A DNA stretch of 64,000 nucleotides from Asterella californica (GCA_036924285.1 JAYKYS010000008.1:27017001-27081000), one strand, 5' to 3'; counted from the stretch's first letter, positions 21,869 to 36,738 are shown. Numbers and translations are program-made. The notes: generated by a model not told the origin, from the letters alone.

Positions 21869-24010
21869 GATGTTCTGAAATATCAAGAGAAGGTCTTTAT
21901 AGTAAGAGACTTCAATGCCAGAATTCATACTTGTCAATTCACACAATTTTATGCTTCTCATCACTCTTCTATTCTAGAAAAGACGATGATCTTATCTGAT
22001 CTCGTATCTCTTTAGATACTTCCACAAATGACATGAAAGAGCATTTTCTAACTTTTGGATCGATTTGCAGTTTGAAAGTTTTGAACGGTACATCTCATTT
22101 TCCTCATTCTAGTCAAAACACATACGTCTCTATGTATAGAACAAGCACAGTAGACTATCTCCTAGTCTCAGCTACTAATAGTTCTTCTATTTTTCACGTT
22201 TGAAGTATTGGACCCCCAACTTGAATCAAATCATACTCCTTTGTTGTTCTCACTATCCTCGTCTAGCTTTTCTTTATCTTACAAACCAAAAGGATTTGGT
22301 GATAGCACCAATACCTCAAAGGTCCGTCTTGACCACCACAAAAGACATTTTTATCTTGATGCTCTTGAACACTTGATATCTACTACAAAGTGGAGCAATG
22401 ATTTTGATATAGGGTTGGTAGGGTTGGTAGGGTTTAGACTAAACTCATGTTGATAGCGTTGATAGGGTTGATATGTGAGAGCTCGTTCACAAGCAGGTTT
22501 TCGTCCTACCTTTAGCACCATTGATCATATCCTTTGTCTTCGTGTTGCTTGGGAGAAGTCAAAAGGAAATGGTAAATCTCTCTATGTTGCTTTTATCGAC
22601 TACACAAAAGCTTTTGATAGGGTGCCTAGGAAGCTCTTATGGGACAGACTTGTTGCCATTGGTGTTCCTAAAGACATGATGGCAGCGGTTTCTAAACTCT
22701 ATGAACGAGTTTATGTGAAGCTTACCTCGACACAATCAAAGGAGATCTTTAGCACTATTGGAGTCATTCAAGGTTGTCCTCTCTCCCCTACTCTATTTGG
22801 TATCTTCATTGATGACGTGGAGAGATGTCTTGCTGAATTTGGAAGAGAAGGTGTGAAGTTGGGAATCTATATCATTCAAGCATTGATTTATGCTGATGAT
22901 ATCATCCTTCTATCACGTGATCCTTTGAGTTTACAACGACATTTGGATGCTCTTGAGGTCTTTTGCAACAACATGCAGATGGAAGTGAACCTTTCGAAGT
23001 CCAAGGTGATGGTGGTGGGTTCAAAAGTGCGCCATTCTTTTCTCTACAAGGGCCAAGTTTTACAACAAGTGGAGAGTTACAAGTACTTGGGCATTGACTT
23101 CTCTCATAACTACAGTTGGGCTTTGTGCATTCATAAGAGAGTTGAAGCTGGTTACAAAGCTTTGTACTCTCTTTTGAATCGTTGTCGACGTGCTCATCTC
23201 TTAGCATGGGATTTGAGAAAGTTTGTCTTCAGGAGTTTGGTTTTGCCTGTGATACTTTATGGTGTTCAAGTGTGGGGGCCTGGTGCAAGGAAAGGAGCTT
23301 GGGAATGTATCGAGAAGGTTCAAAAAGTGTTCTTACAAGTGGAGCTTGGTGTAAGATGCCAAACACCATATGCTATGCTCCTTGCTGAATCTGGTTGCTT
23401 ATCCGTGGAAGCAGAAGCTCTTTACTTCAATATCATTTATGTCTCAAGAGTGAGATCCCTTGGAGAGACGAGATTACCTTGTCAAGCTCTAAGAGCTACA
23501 TTCTTATTCGGTTGGTATGCTGATGTGGTGGCTTGGTGTGGAAAATGGAACATTTTTTAACGTGATTTTGACCTTCCACCTATTGCTCTTCGGGAGTTGA
23601 TTCAGAAAAGGTTTTTACATGCTATATGGTCTCAATCCAAGACAAAGATGGCTTACTATCAACAGCATGTCAATCCCATGTTGGTGTATTGTGAACAAGA
23701 GTACCTCCGGGCACCTATTTCAATCTCTCTTTGGCATATCATCGCTCAGCACCGCACTAGCTCTCATAGACTTGGCATTAAGGAAGGGCGTTGGTTAAAC
23801 ATGGTTAGGAGTGAACGGCTTTGTAGACTTTGTGATCAGATAGAGGATGAGGATCATGTATTCATTGTATGTCCCTTGTATGATGAGATTAGATGTAGAC
23901 ATAAGATAGTTGCTAGTGATTTCTATACACTTTTACAGATGTCAGCTCTCCCACTAGGACTTTATATTAGAGATATAGTTTCTTGTCGTACCAATGCTCT
24001 TTTGCATTGA
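21869..24010 (+). pseudogene. LINE ORF2 remnant, unit 7
   Basis: RT 22475-23560 with TAA, zinc knuckle 23597-24010 with Met at residue 69; endonuclease pieces from 21869. Confidence 0.88.
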
Positions 24011-24222
24011 TACGATCTCCTAGGGTTTCCTAGGCTCACATGTTGACTTTGTATTGTTTTTATTTCTTCCATTTGATTCTTTGGGTCTTCCGGGCTTGAT
24101 ATTCATTCATTCATTCATTCTCCACCATGTTGATGATATCAGCTTTGTTTCAAACCGGTAAACCACTTGTGTACTTTAATTCGATGAATGTTCCACATCA
24201 TAACTCTGAGGGTCAGGAATTG

Positions 24223-25037
24223 CTATTTGGAGGTATCTCGTTTCTTTTGAGTAATCACAGCACGTCCATCTCTCAAAAAAGCAACAAACCCTCCTTGTTG
24301 AGCTTCTTTTACCCTAGTGAGCTCCTTAAGCTTGGCTTCAGCTTGTAGCAGTGTAAGATCTGGATCCAACCAGATTTGCCTCCCCTTCAAGACATCTTTG
24401 TTAGCCATCGCTGTATCTTGTTGTCCTTGATCAGCAAACTTCGCGAGTATGGATTGAGGTTGTGAGCCCTTCTGTTCGATGCTATAAGCCTAAACTAGTA
24501 CAAGCTTGTGAACATGAAGCGTATCAGCAAAGAAAGTGGTAGCAGCTTCTTTGATGTCTTCCTTGTCTATCTCTGGTAACCCAAAAATTCTCACGTTCTT
24601 CACCCTAGAGAGTTGGTTCTGCTTTTCATTCTCTTGCTCTTGGAAATAAGAGACTTGAGCCGCCTCTGCATAAGATTTCACCTTCATCTCTAACTTCTCA
24701 ACAACCTCCTTGAAACCCTCGTTTACCACAACAGATTTCTCCCCAGAAGAGATTTCTTTGGTGGTGGTGGCTACAACAGTTTGCATTTTCTTCAATGCAT
24801 GAACATCTATGATAACGGCCGTAAGCGCATTCTTGTGTGAAACAAGCTCACGATGCAAATCTATAACTTCAACAGATACCTCTTCCACCGCAGCAAGTAC
24901 CTTATGAAGGAGTTGTTTAATCTCCTCCATCATCTACAACAGCAAAAAAAAAAATATTATATACAATATGCTATTTTACACCTTTGAACATGCTCATTTA
25001 CCTCACCAAATTCTGTAGCATGAGTCAACCTTTTCAT
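24223..25037 (-). pseudogene. LINE ORF1 remnant, unit 8
   Basis: Parts 24490-24933 and 24223-24408, TAG between them, candidate first exon 25002-25037. Confidence 0.75.
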
Positions 25038-25050
25038 CGTCTTTCTGTTT

Positions 25051-27192
25051 GATGTTCTGAAATATCAAGAGAAGGTCTTTATAGTAAGAGACTTCAATGC
25101 CAGAATTCATACTTGTCAATTCACACAATTTTATGCTTCTCATCACTCTTCTATTCTAGAAAAGACGATGATCTTATCTGATCTCGTATCTCTTTAGATA
25201 CTTCCACAAATGACATGAAAGAGCATTTTCTAACTTTTGGATCGATTTGCAGTTTGAAAGTTTTGAACGGTACATCTCATTTTCCTCATTCTAGTCAAAA
25301 CACATACGTCTCTATGTATAGAACAAGCACAGTAGACTATCTCCTAGTCTCAGCTACTAATAGTTCTTCTATTTTTCACGTTTGAAGTATTGGACCCCCA
25401 ACTTGAATCAAATCATACTCCTTTGTTGTTCTCACTATCCTCGTCTAGCTTTTCTTTATCTTACAAACCAAAAGGATTTGGTGATAGCACCAATACCTCA
25501 AAGGTCCGTCTTGACCACCACAAAAGACATTTTTATCTTGATGCTCTTGAACACTTGATATCTACTACAAAGTGGAGCAATGATTTTGATATAGGGTTGG
25601 TAGGGTTGGTAGGGTTTAGACTAAACTCATGTTGATAGCGTTGATAGGGTTGATATGTGAGAGCTCGTTCACAAGCAGGTTTTCGTCCTACCTTTAGCAC
25701 CATTGATCATATCCTTTGTCTTCGTGTTGCTTGGGAGAAGTCAAAAGGAAATGGTAAATCTCTCTATGTTGCTTTTATCGACTACACAAAAGCTTTTGAT
25801 AGGGTGCCTAGGAAGCTCTTATGGGACAGACTTGTTGCCATTGGTGTTCCTAAAGACATGATGGCAGCGGTTTCTAAACTCTATGAACGAGTTTATGTGA
25901 AGCTTACCTCGACACAATCAAAGGAGATCTTTAGCACTATTGGAGTCATTCAAGGTTGTCCTCTCTCCCCTACTCTATTTGGTATCTTCATTGATGACGT
26001 GGAGAGATGTCTTGCTGAATTTGGAAGAGAAGGTGTGAAGTTGGGAATCTATATCATTCAAGCATTGATTTATGCTGATGATATCATCCTTCTATCACGT
26101 GATCCTTTGAGTTTACAACGACATTTGGATGCTCTTGAGGTCTTTTGCAACAACATGCAGATGGAAGTGAACCTTTCGAAGTCCAAGGTGATGGTGGTGG
26201 GTTCAAAAGTGCGCCATTCTTTTCTCTACAAGGGCCAAGTTTTACAACAAGTGGAGAGTTACAAGTACTTGGGCATTGACTTCTCTCATAACTACAGTTG
26301 GGCTTTGTGCATTCATAAGAGAGTTGAAGCTGGTTACAAAGCTTTGTACTCTCTTTTGAATCGTTGTCGACGTGCTCATCTCTTAGCATGGGATTTGAGA
26401 AAGTTTGTCTTCAGGAGTTTGGTTTTGCCTGTGATACTTTATGGTGTTCAAGTGTGGGGGCCTGGTGCAAGGAAAGGAGCTTGGGAATGTATCGAGAAGG
26501 TTCAAAAAGTGTTCTTACAAGTGGAGCTTGGTGTAAGATGCCAAACACCATATGCTATGCTCCTTGCTGAATCTGGTTGCTTATCCGTGGAAGCAGAAGC
26601 TCTTTACTTCAATATCATTTATGTCTCAAGAGTGAGATCCCTTGGAGAGACGAGATTACCTTGTCAAGCTCTAAGAGCTACATTCTTATTCGGTTGGTAT
26701 GCTGATGTGGTGGCTTGGTGTGGAAAATGGAACATTTTTTAACGTGATTTTGACCTTCCACCTATTGCTCTTCGGGAGTTGATTCAGAAAAGGTTTTTAC
26801 ATGCTATATGGTCTCAATCCAAGACAAAGATGGCTTACTATCAACAGCATGTCAATCCCATGTTGGTGTATTGTGAACAAGAGTACCTCCGGGCACCTAT
26901 TTCAATCTCTCTTTGGCATATCATCGCTCAGCACCGCACTAGCTCTCATAGACTTGGCATTAAGGAAGGGCGTTGGTTAAACATGGTTAGGAGTGAACGG
27001 CTTTGTAGACTTTGTGATCAGATAGAGGATGAGGATCATGTATTCATTGTATGTCCCTTGTATGATGAGATTAGATGTAGACATAAGATAGTTGCTAGTG
27101 ATTTCTATACACTTTTACAGATGTCAGCTCTCCCACTAGGGCTTTATATTAGAGATATAGTTTCTTGTCGTACCAATGCTCTTTTGCATTGA
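25051..27192 (+). pseudogene. LINE ORF2 remnant, unit 8
   Basis: RT 25657-26742 with TAA, zinc knuckle 26779-27192 (Met69), endonuclease pieces from 25051. Confidence 0.88.
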
Positions 27193-27404
27193 TACGATCT
27201 CCTAGGGTTTCCTAGGCTCACATGTTGACTTTGTATTGTTTTTATTTCTTCCATTTGATTCTTTGGGTCTTCCGGGCTTGATATTCATTCATTCATTCAT
27301 TCTCCACCATGTTGATGATATCAGCTTTGTTTCAAACCGGTAAACCACTTGTGTACTTTAATTCGATGAATGTTCCACATCATAACTCTGAGGGTCAGGA
27401 ATTG

Positions 27405-28219
27405 CTATTTGGAGGTATCTCGTTTCTTTTGAGTAATCACAGCACGTCCATCTCTCAAAAAAGCAACAAACCCTCCTTGTTGAGCTTCTTTTACCCTAGT
27501 GAGCTCCTTAAGCTTGGCTTCAGCTTGTAGCAGTGTAAGATCTGGATCCAACCAGATTTGCCTCCCCTTCAAGACATCTTTGTTAGCCATCGCTGTATCT
27601 TGTTGTCCTTGATCAGCAAACTTCGCGAGTATGGATTGAGGTTGTGAGCCCTTCTGTTCGATGCTATAAGCCTAAACTAGTACAAGCTTGTGAACATGAA
27701 GCGTATCAGCAAAGAAAGTGGTAGCAGCTTCTTTGATGTCTTCCTTGTCTATCTCTGGTAACCCAAAAATTCTCACGTTCTTCACCCTAGAGAGTTGGTT
27801 CTGCTTTTCATTCTCTTGCTCTTGGAAATAAGAGACTTGAGCCGCCTCTGCATAAGATTTCACCTTCATCTCTAACTTCTCAACAACCTCCTTGAAACCC
27901 TCGTTTACCACAACAGATTTCTCCCCAGAAGAGATTTCTTTGGTGGTGGTGGCTACAACAGTTTGCATTTTCTTCAATGCATGAACATCTATGATAACGG
28001 CCGTAAGCGCATTCTTGTGTGAAACAAGCTCACGATGCAAATCTATAACTTCAACAGATACCTCTTCCACCGCAGCAAGTACCTTATGAAGGAGTTGTTT
28101 AATCTCCTCCATCATCTACAACAGCAAAAAAAATAATATTATATACAATATGCTATTTTACACCTTTGAACATGCTCATTTACCTCACCAAATTCTGTAG
28201 CATGAGTCAACCTTTTCAT
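27405..28219 (-). pseudogene. LINE ORF1 remnant, unit 9
   Basis: Parts 27672-28115 and 27405-27590, same TAG, candidate first exon 28184-28219. Confidence 0.75.
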
Positions 28220-28232
28220 CGTCTTTCTGTTT

Positions 28233-30374
28233 GATGTTCTGAAATATCAAGAGAAGGTCTTTATAGTAAGAGACTTCAATGCCAGAATTCATACTTGTCA
28301 ATTCACACAATTTTATGCTTCTCATCACTCTTCTATTCTAGAAAAGACGATGATCTTATCTGATCTCGTATCTCTTTAGATACTTCCACAAATGACATGA
28401 AAGAGCATTTTCTAACTTTTGGATCGATTTGCAGTTTGAAAGTTTTGAACGGTACATCTCATTTTCCTCATTCTAGTCAAAACACATACGTCTCTATGTA
28501 TAGAACAAGCACAGTAGACTATCTCCTAGTCTCAGCTACTAATAGTTCTTCTATTTTTCACGTTTGAAGTATTGGACCCCCAACTTGAATCAAATCATAC
28601 TCCTTTGTTGTTCTCACTATCCTCGTCTAGCTTTTCTTTATCTTACAAACCAAAAGGATTTGGTGATAGCACCAATACCTCAAAGGTCCGTCTTGACCAC
28701 CACAAAAGACATTTTTATCTTGATGCTCTTGAACACTTGATATCTACTACAAAGTGGAGCAATGATTTTGATATAGGGTTGGTAGGGTTGGTAGGGTTTA
28801 GACTAAACTCATGTTGATAGCGTTGATAGGGTTGATATGTGAGAGCTCGTTCACAAGCAGGTTTTCGTCCTACCTTTAGCACCATTGATCATATCCTTTG
28901 TCTTCGTGTTGCTTGGGAGAAGTCAAAAGGAAATGGTAAATCTCTCTATGTTGCTTTTATCGACTACACAAAAGCTTTTGATAGGGTGCCTAGGAAGCTC
29001 TTATGGGACAGACTTGTTGCCATTGGTGTTCCTAAAGACATGATGGCAGCGGTTTCTAAACTCTATGAACGAGTTTATGTGAAGCTTACCTCGACACAAT
29101 CAAAGGAGATCTTTAGCACTATTGGAGTCATTCAAGGTTGTCCTCTCTCCCCTACTCTATTTGGTATCTTCATTGATGACGTGGAGAGATGTCTTGCTGA
29201 ATTTGGAAGAGAAGGTGTGAAGTTGGGAATCTATATCATTCAAGCATTGATTTATGCTGATGATATCATCCTTCTATCACGTGATCCTTTGAGTTTACAA
29301 CGACATTTGGATGCTCTTGAGGTCTTTTGCAACAACATGCAGATGGAAGTGAACCTTTCGAAGTCCAAGGTGATGGTGGTGGGTTCAAAAGTGCGCCATT
29401 CTTTTCTCTACAAGGGCCAAGTTTTACAACAAGTGGAGAGTTACAAGTACTTGGGCATTGACTTCTCTCATAACTACAGTTGGGCTTTGTGCATTCATAA
29501 GAGAGTTGAAGCTGGTTACAAAGCTTTGTACTCTCTTTTGAATCGTTGTCGACGTGCTCATCTCTTAGCATGGGATTTGAGAAAGTTTGTCTTCAGGAGT
29601 TTGGTTTTGCCTGTGATACTTTATGGTGTTCAAGTGTGGGGGCCTGGTGCAAGGAAAGGAGCTTGGGAATGTATCGAGAAGGTTCAAAAAGTGTTCTTAC
29701 AAGTGGAGCTTGGTGTAAGATGCCAAACACCATATGCTATGCTCCTTGCTGAATCTGGTTGCTTATCCGTGGAAGCAGAAGCTCTTTACTTCAATATCAT
29801 TTATGTCTCAAGAGTGAGATCCCTTGGAGAGACGAGATTACCTTGTCAAGCTCTAAGAGCTACATTCTTATTCGGTTGGTATGCTGATGTGGTGGCTTGG
29901 TGTGGAAAATGGAACATTTTTTAACGTGATTTTGACCTTCCACCTATTGCTCTTCGGGAGTTGATTCAGAAAAGGTTTTTACATGCTATATGGTCTCAAT
30001 CCAAGACAAAGATGGCTTACTATCAACAGCATGTCAATCCCATGTTGGTGTATTGTGAACAAGAGTACCTCCGGGCACCTATTTCAATCTCTCTTTGGCA
30101 TATCATCGCTCAGCACCGCACTAGCTCTCATAGACTTGGCATTAAGGAAGGGCGTTGGTTAAACATGGTTAGGAGTGAACGGCTTTGTAGACTTTGTGAT
30201 CAGATAGAGGATGAGGATCATGTATTCATTGTATGTCCCTTGTATGATGAGATTAGATGTAGACATAAGATAGTTGCTAGTGATTTCTATACACTTTTAC
30301 AGATGTCAGCTCTCCCACTAGGGCTTTATATTAGAGATATAGTTTCTTGTCGTACCAATGCTCTTTTGCATTGA
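28233..30374 (+). pseudogene. LINE ORF2 remnant, unit 9
   Basis: RT 28839-29924 with TAA, zinc knuckle 29961-30374 (Met69), endonuclease pieces from 28233. Confidence 0.88.
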
Positions 30375-30586
30375 TACGATCTCCTAGGGTTTCCTAGGCT
30401 CACATGTTGACTTTGTATTGTTTTTATTTCTTCCATTTGATTCTTTGGGTCTTCCGGGCTTGATATTCATTCATTCATTCATTCTCCACCATGTTGATGA
30501 TATCAGCTTTGTTTCAAACCGGTAAACCACTTGTGTACTTTAATTCGATGAATGTTCCACATCATAACTCTGAGGGTCAGGAATTG

Positions 30587-31401
30587 CTATTTGGAGGTAT
30601 CTCGTTTCTTTTGAGTAATCACAGCACGTCCATCTCTCAAAAAAGCAACAAACCCTCCTTGTTGAGCTTCTTTTACCCTAGTGAGCTCCTTAAGCTTGGC
30701 TTCAGCTTGTAGCAGTGTAAGATCTGGATCCAACCAGATTTGCCTCCCCTTCAAGACATCTTTGTTAGCCATCGCTGTATCTTGTTGTCCTTGATCAGCA
30801 AACTTCGCGAGTATGGATTGAGGTTGTGAGCCCTTCTGTTCGATGCTATAAGCCTAAACTAGTACAAGCTTGTGAACATGAAGCGTATCAGCAAAGAAAG
30901 TGGTAGCAGCTTCTTTGATGTCTTCCTTGTCTATCTCTGGTAACCCAAAAATTCTCACGTTCTTCACCCTAGAGAGTTGGTTCTGCTTTTCATTCTCTTG
31001 CTCTTGGAAATAAGAGACTTGAGCCGCCTCTGCATAAGATTTCACCTTCATCTCTAACTTCTCAACAACCTCCTTGAAACCCTCGTTTACCACAACAGAT
31101 TTCTCCCCAGAAGAGATTTCTTTGGTGGTGGTGGCTACAACAGTTTGCATTTTCTTCAATGCATGAACATCTATGATAACGGCCGTAAGCGCATTCTTGT
31201 GTGAAACAAGCTCACGATGCAAATCTATAACTTCAACAGATACCTCTTCCACCGCAGCAAGTACCTTATGAAGGAGTTGTTTAATCTCCTCCATCATCTA
31301 CAACAGCAAAAAAAAAAATATTATATACAATATGCTATTTTACACCTTTGAACATGCTCATTTACCTCACCAAATTCTGTAGCATGAGTCAACCTTTTCA
31401 T
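30587..31401 (-). pseudogene. LINE ORF1 remnant, unit 10
   Basis: Parts 30854-31297 and 30587-30772, TAG between, candidate first exon 31366-31401. Confidence 0.75.
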
Positions 31402-31414
31402 CGTCTTTCTGTTT

Positions 31415-33556
31415 GATGTTCTGAAATATCAAGAGAAGGTCTTTATAGTAAGAGACTTCAATGCCAGAATTCATACTTGTCAATTCACACAATTTTATGC
31501 TTCTCATCACTCTTCTATTCTAGAAAAGACGATGATCTTATCTGATCTCGTATCTCTTTAGATACTTCCACAAATGACATGAAAGAGCATTTTCTAACTT
31601 TTGGATCGATTTGCAGTTTGAAAGTTTTGAACGGTACATCTCATTTTCCTCATTCTAGTCAAAACACATACGTCTCTATGTATAGAACAAGCACAGTAGA
31701 CTATCTCCTAGTCTCAGCTACTAATAGTTCTTCTATTTTTCACGTTTGAAGTATTGGACCCCCAACTTGAATCAAATCATACTCCTTTGTTGTTCTCACT
31801 ATCCTCGTCTAGCTTTTCTTTATCTTACAAACCAAAAGGATTTGGTGATAGCACCAATACCTCAAAGGTCCGTCTTGACCACCACAAAAGACATTTTTAT
31901 CTTGATGCTCTTGAACACTTGATATCTACTACAAAGTGGAGCAATGATTTTGATATAGGGTTGGTAGGGTTGGTAGGGTTTAGACTAAACTCATGTTGAT
32001 AGCGTTGATAGGGTTGATATGTGAGAGCTCGTTCACAAGCAGGTTTTCGTCCTACCTTTAGCACCATTGATCATATCCTTTGTCTTCGTGTTGCTTGGGA
32101 GAAGTCAACAGGAAATGGTAAATCTCTCTATGTTGCTTTTATCGACTACACAAAAGCTTTTGATAGGGTGCCTAGGAAGCTCTTATGGGACAGACTTGTT
32201 GCCATTGGTGTTCCTAAAGACATGATGGCAGCGGTTTCTAAACTCTATGAACGAGTTTATGTGAAGCTTACCTCGACACAATCAAAGGAGATCTTTAGCA
32301 CTATTGGAGTCATTCAAGGTTGTCCTCTCTCCCCTACTCTATTTGGTATCTTCATTGATGACGTGGAGAGATGTCTTGCTGAATTTGGAAGAGAAGGTGT
32401 GAAGTTGGGAATCTATATCATTCAAGCATTGATTTATGCTGATGATATCATCCTTCTATCACGTGATCCTTTGAGTTTACAACGACATTTGGATGCTCTT
32501 GAGGTCTTTTGCAACAACATGCAGATGGAAGTGAACCTTTCGAAGTCCAAGGTGATGGTGGTGGGTTCAAAAGTGCGCCATTCTTTTCTCTACAAGGGCC
32601 AAGTTTTACAACAAGTGGAGAGTTACAAGTACTTGGGCATTGACTTCTCTCATAACTACAGTTGGGCTTTGTGCATTCATAAGAGAGTTGAAGCTGGTTA
32701 CAAAGCTTTGTACTCTCTTTTGAATCGTTGTCGACGTGCTCATCTCTTAGCATGGGATTTGAGAAAGTTTGTCTTCAGGAGTTTGGTTTTGCCTGTGATA
32801 CTTTATGGTGTTCAAGTGTGGGGGCCTGGTGCAAGGAAAGGAGCTTGGGAATGTATCGAGAAGGTTCAAAAAGTGTTCTTACAAGTGGAGCTTGGTGTAA
32901 GATGCCAAACACCATATGCTATGCTCCTTGCTGAATCTGGTTGCTTATCCGTGGAAGCAGAAGCTCTTTACTTCAATATCATTTATGTCTCAAGAGTGAG
33001 ATCCCTTGGAGAGACGAGATTACCTTGTCAAGCTCTAAGAGCTACATTCTTATTCGGTTGGTATGCTGATGTGGTGGCTTGGTGTGGAAAATGGAACATT
33101 TTTTAACGTGATTTTGACCTTCCACCTATTGCTCTTCGGGAGTTGATTCAGAAAAGGTTTTTACATGCTATATGGTCTCAATCCAAGACAAAGATGGCTT
33201 ACTATCAACAGCATGTCAATCCCATGTTGGTGTATTGTGAACAAGAGTACCTCCGGGCACCTATTTCAATCTCTCTTTGGCATATCATCGCTCAGCACCG
33301 CACTAGCTCTCATAGACTTGGCATTAAGGAAGGGCGTTGGTTAAACATTGTTAGGAGTGAACGGCTTTGTAGACTTTGTGATCAGATAGAGGATGAGGAT
33401 CATGTATTCATTGTATGTCCCTTGTATGATGAGATTAGATGTAGACATAAGATAGTTGCTAGTGATTTCTATACACTTTTACAGATGTCAGCTCTCCCAC
33501 TAGGGCTTTATATTAGAGATATAGTTTCTTGTCGTACCAATGCTCTTTTGCATTGA
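31415..33556 (+). pseudogene. LINE ORF2 remnant, unit 10
   Basis: RT 32021-33106 with Lys30 changed to Thr (base 32109) just before motif A, TAA at its end, zinc knuckle 33143-33556 (Ile69). Confidence 0.88.
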
Positions 33557-33768
33557 TACGATCTCCTAGGGTTTCCTAGGCTCACATGTTGACTTTGTAT
33601 TGTTTTTATTTCTTCCATTTGATTCTTTGGGTCTTCCGGGCTTGATATTCATTCATTCATTCATTCTCCACCATGTTGATGATATCAGCTTTGTTTCAAA
33701 CCGGTAAACCACTTGTGTACTTTAATTCGATGAATGTTCCACATCATAACTCTGAGGGTCAGGAATTG

Positions 33769-34583
33769 CTATTTGGAGGTATCTCGTTTCTTTTGAGTAA
33801 TCACAGCACGTCCATCTCTCAAAAAAGCAACAAACCCTCCTTGTTGAGCTTCTTTTACCCTAGTGAGCTCCTTAAGCTTGGCTTCAGCTTGTAGCAGTGT
33901 AAGATCTGGATCCAACCAGATTTGCCTCCCCTTCAAGACATCTTTGTTAGCCATCGCTGTATCTTGTTGTCCTTGATCAGCAAACTTCGCGAGTATGGAT
34001 TGAGGTTGTGAGCCCTTCTGTTCGATGCTATAAGCCTAAACTAGTACAAGCTTGTGAACATGAAGCGTATCAGCAAAGAAAGTGGTAGCAGCTTCTTTGA
34101 TGTCTTCCTTGTCTATCTCTGGTAACCCAAAAATTCTCACGTTCTTCACCCTAGAGAGTTGGTTCTGCTTTTCATTCTCTTGCTCTTGGAAATAAGAGAC
34201 TTGAGCCGCCTCTGCATAAGATTTCACCTTCATCTCTAACTTCTCAACAACCTCCTTGAAACCCTCGTTTACCACAACAGATTTCTCCCCAGAAGAGATT
34301 TCTTTGGTGGTGGTGGCTACAACAGTTTGCATTTTCTTCAATGCATGAACATCTATGATAACGGCCGTAAGCGCATTCTTGTGTGAAACAAGCTCACGAT
34401 GCAAATCTATAACTTCAACAGATACCTCTTCCACCGCAGCAAGTACCTTATGAAGGAGTTGTTTAATCTCCTCCATCATCTACAACAGCAAAAAAAATAA
34501 TATTATATACAATATGCTATTTTACACCTTTGAACATGCTCATTTACCTCACCAAATTCTGTAGCATGAGTCAACCTTTTCAT
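33769..34583 (-). pseudogene. LINE ORF1 remnant, unit 11
   Basis: Parts 34036-34479 and 33769-33954, TAG between, candidate first exon 34548-34583. Confidence 0.75.
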
Positions 34584-34596
34584 CGTCTTTCTGTTT

Positions 34597-36738
34597 GATG
34601 TTCTGAAATATCAAGAGAAGGTCTTTATAGTAAGAGACTTCAATGCCAGAATTCATACTTGTCAATTCACACAATTTTATGCTTCTCATCACTCTTCTAT
34701 TCTAGAAAAGACGATGATCTTATCTGATCTCGTATCTCTTTAGATACTTCCACAAATGACATGAAAGAGCATTTTCTAACTTTTGGATCGATTTGCAGTT
34801 TGAAAGTTTTGAACGGTACATCTCATTTTCCTCATTCTAGTCAAAACACATACGTCTCTATGTATAGAACAAGCACAGTAGACTATCTCCTAGTCTCAGC
34901 TACTAATAGTTCTTCTATTTTTCACGTTTGAAGTATTGGACCCCCAACTTGAATCAAATCATACTCCTTTGTTGTTCTCACTATCCTCGTCTAGCTTTTC
35001 TTTATCTTACAAACCAAAAGGATTTGGTGATAGCACCAATACCTCAAAGGTCCGTCTTGACCACCACAAAAGACATTTTTATCTTGATGCTCTTGAACAC
35101 TTGATATCTACTACAAAGTGGAGCAATGATTTTGATATAGGGTTGGTAGGGTTGGTAGGGTTTAGACTAAACTCATGTTGATAGCGTTGATAGGGTTGAT
35201 ATGTGAGAGCTCGTTCACAAGCAGGTTTTCGTCCTACCTTTAGCACCATTGATCATATCCTTTGTCTTCGTGTTGCTTGGGAGAAGTCAAAAGGAAATGG
35301 TAAATCTCTCTATGTTGCTTTTATCGACTACACAAAAGCTTTTGATAGGGTGCCTAGGAAGCTCTTATGGGACAGACTTGTTGCCATTGGTGTTCCTAAA
35401 GACATGATGGCAGCGGTTTCTAAACTCTATGAACGAGTTTATGTGAAGCTTACCTCGACACAATCAAAGGAGATCTTTAGCACTATTGGAGTCATTCAAG
35501 GTTGTCCTCTCTCCCCTACTCTATTTGGTATCTTCATTGATGACGTGGAGAGATGTCTTGCTGAATTTGGAAGAGAAGGTGTGAAGTTGGGAATCTATAT
35601 CATTCAAGCATTGATTTATGCTGATGATATCATCCTTCTATCACGTGATCCTTTGAGTTTACAACGACATTTGGATGCTCTTGAGGTCTTTTGCAACAAC
35701 ATGCAGATGGAAGTGAACCTTTCGAAGTCCAAGGTGATGGTGGTGGGTTCAAAAGTGCGCCATTCTTTTCTCTACAAGGGCCAAGTTTTACAACAAGTGG
35801 AGAGTTACAAGTACTTGGGCATTGACTTCTCTCATAACTACAGTTGGGCTTTGTGCATTCATAAGAGAGTTGAAGCTGGTTACAAAGCTTTGTACTCTCT
35901 TTTGAATCGTTGTCGACGTGCTCATCTCTTAGCATGGGATTTGAGAAAGTTTGTCTTCAGGAGTTTGGTTTTGCCTGTGATACTTTATGGTGTTCAAGTG
36001 TGGGGGCCTGGTGCAAGGAAAGGAGCTTGGGAATGTATCGAGAAGGTTCAAAAAGTGTTCTTACAAGTGGAGCTTGGTGTAAGATGCCAAACACCATATG
36101 CTATGCTCCTTGCTGAATCTGGTTGCTTATCCGTGGAAGCAGAAGCTCTTTACTTCAATATCATTTATGTCTCAAGAGTGAGATCCCTTGGAGAGACGAG
36201 ATTACCTTGTCAAGCTCTAAGAGCTACATTCTTATTCGGTTGGTATGCTGATGTGGTGGCTTGGTGTGGAAAATGGAACATTTTTTAACGTGATTTTGAC
36301 CTTCCACCTATTGCTCTTCGGGAGTTGATTCAGAAAAGGTTTTTACATGCTATATGGTCTCAATCCAAGACAAAGATGGCTTACTATCAACAGCATGTCA
36401 ATCCCATGTTGGTGTATTGTGAACAAGAGTACCTCCGGGCACCTATTTCAATCTCTCTTTGGCATATCATCGCTCAGCACCGCACTAGCTCTCATAGACT
36501 TGGCATTAAGGAAGGGCGTTGGTTAAACATTGTTAGGAGTGAACGGCTTTGTAGACTTTGTGATCAGATAGAGGATGAGGATCATGTATTCATTGTATGT
36601 CCCTTGTATGATGAGATTAGATGTAGACATAAGATAGTTGCTAGTGATTTCTATACACTTTTACAGATGTCAGCTCTCCCACTAGGGCTTTATATTAGAG
36701 ATATAGTTTCTTGTCGTACCAATGCTCTTTTGCATTGA
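34597..36738 (+). pseudogene. LINE ORF2 remnant, unit 11
   Basis: RT 35203-36288 with TAA, zinc knuckle 36325-36738 (Ile69). Confidence 0.88.

Larger units (their letters stand above)
20939..24120 (+). repeat. Array unit 7
   Basis: Full-length. Variants: A at 21152 (shared with unit 4), A for T at 21780 in the intron-like tract (shared with units 8, 10 and 12), A at 23959 (private, silent). Confidence 0.95.
24121..27302 (+). repeat. Array unit 8
   Basis: Full-length, with A for T at 24962 in the intron-like tract. Confidence 0.95.
27303..30484 (+). repeat. Array unit 9
   Basis: Full-length; shares the Met69 zinc-knuckle variant with units 7 and 8 but has the common T in the intron-like tract. 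Confidence 0.95.
30485..33666 (+). repeat. Array unit 10
   Basis: Full-length. A for T at 31326 in the intron-like tract; C at 32109 is private to this unit. Confidence 0.95.
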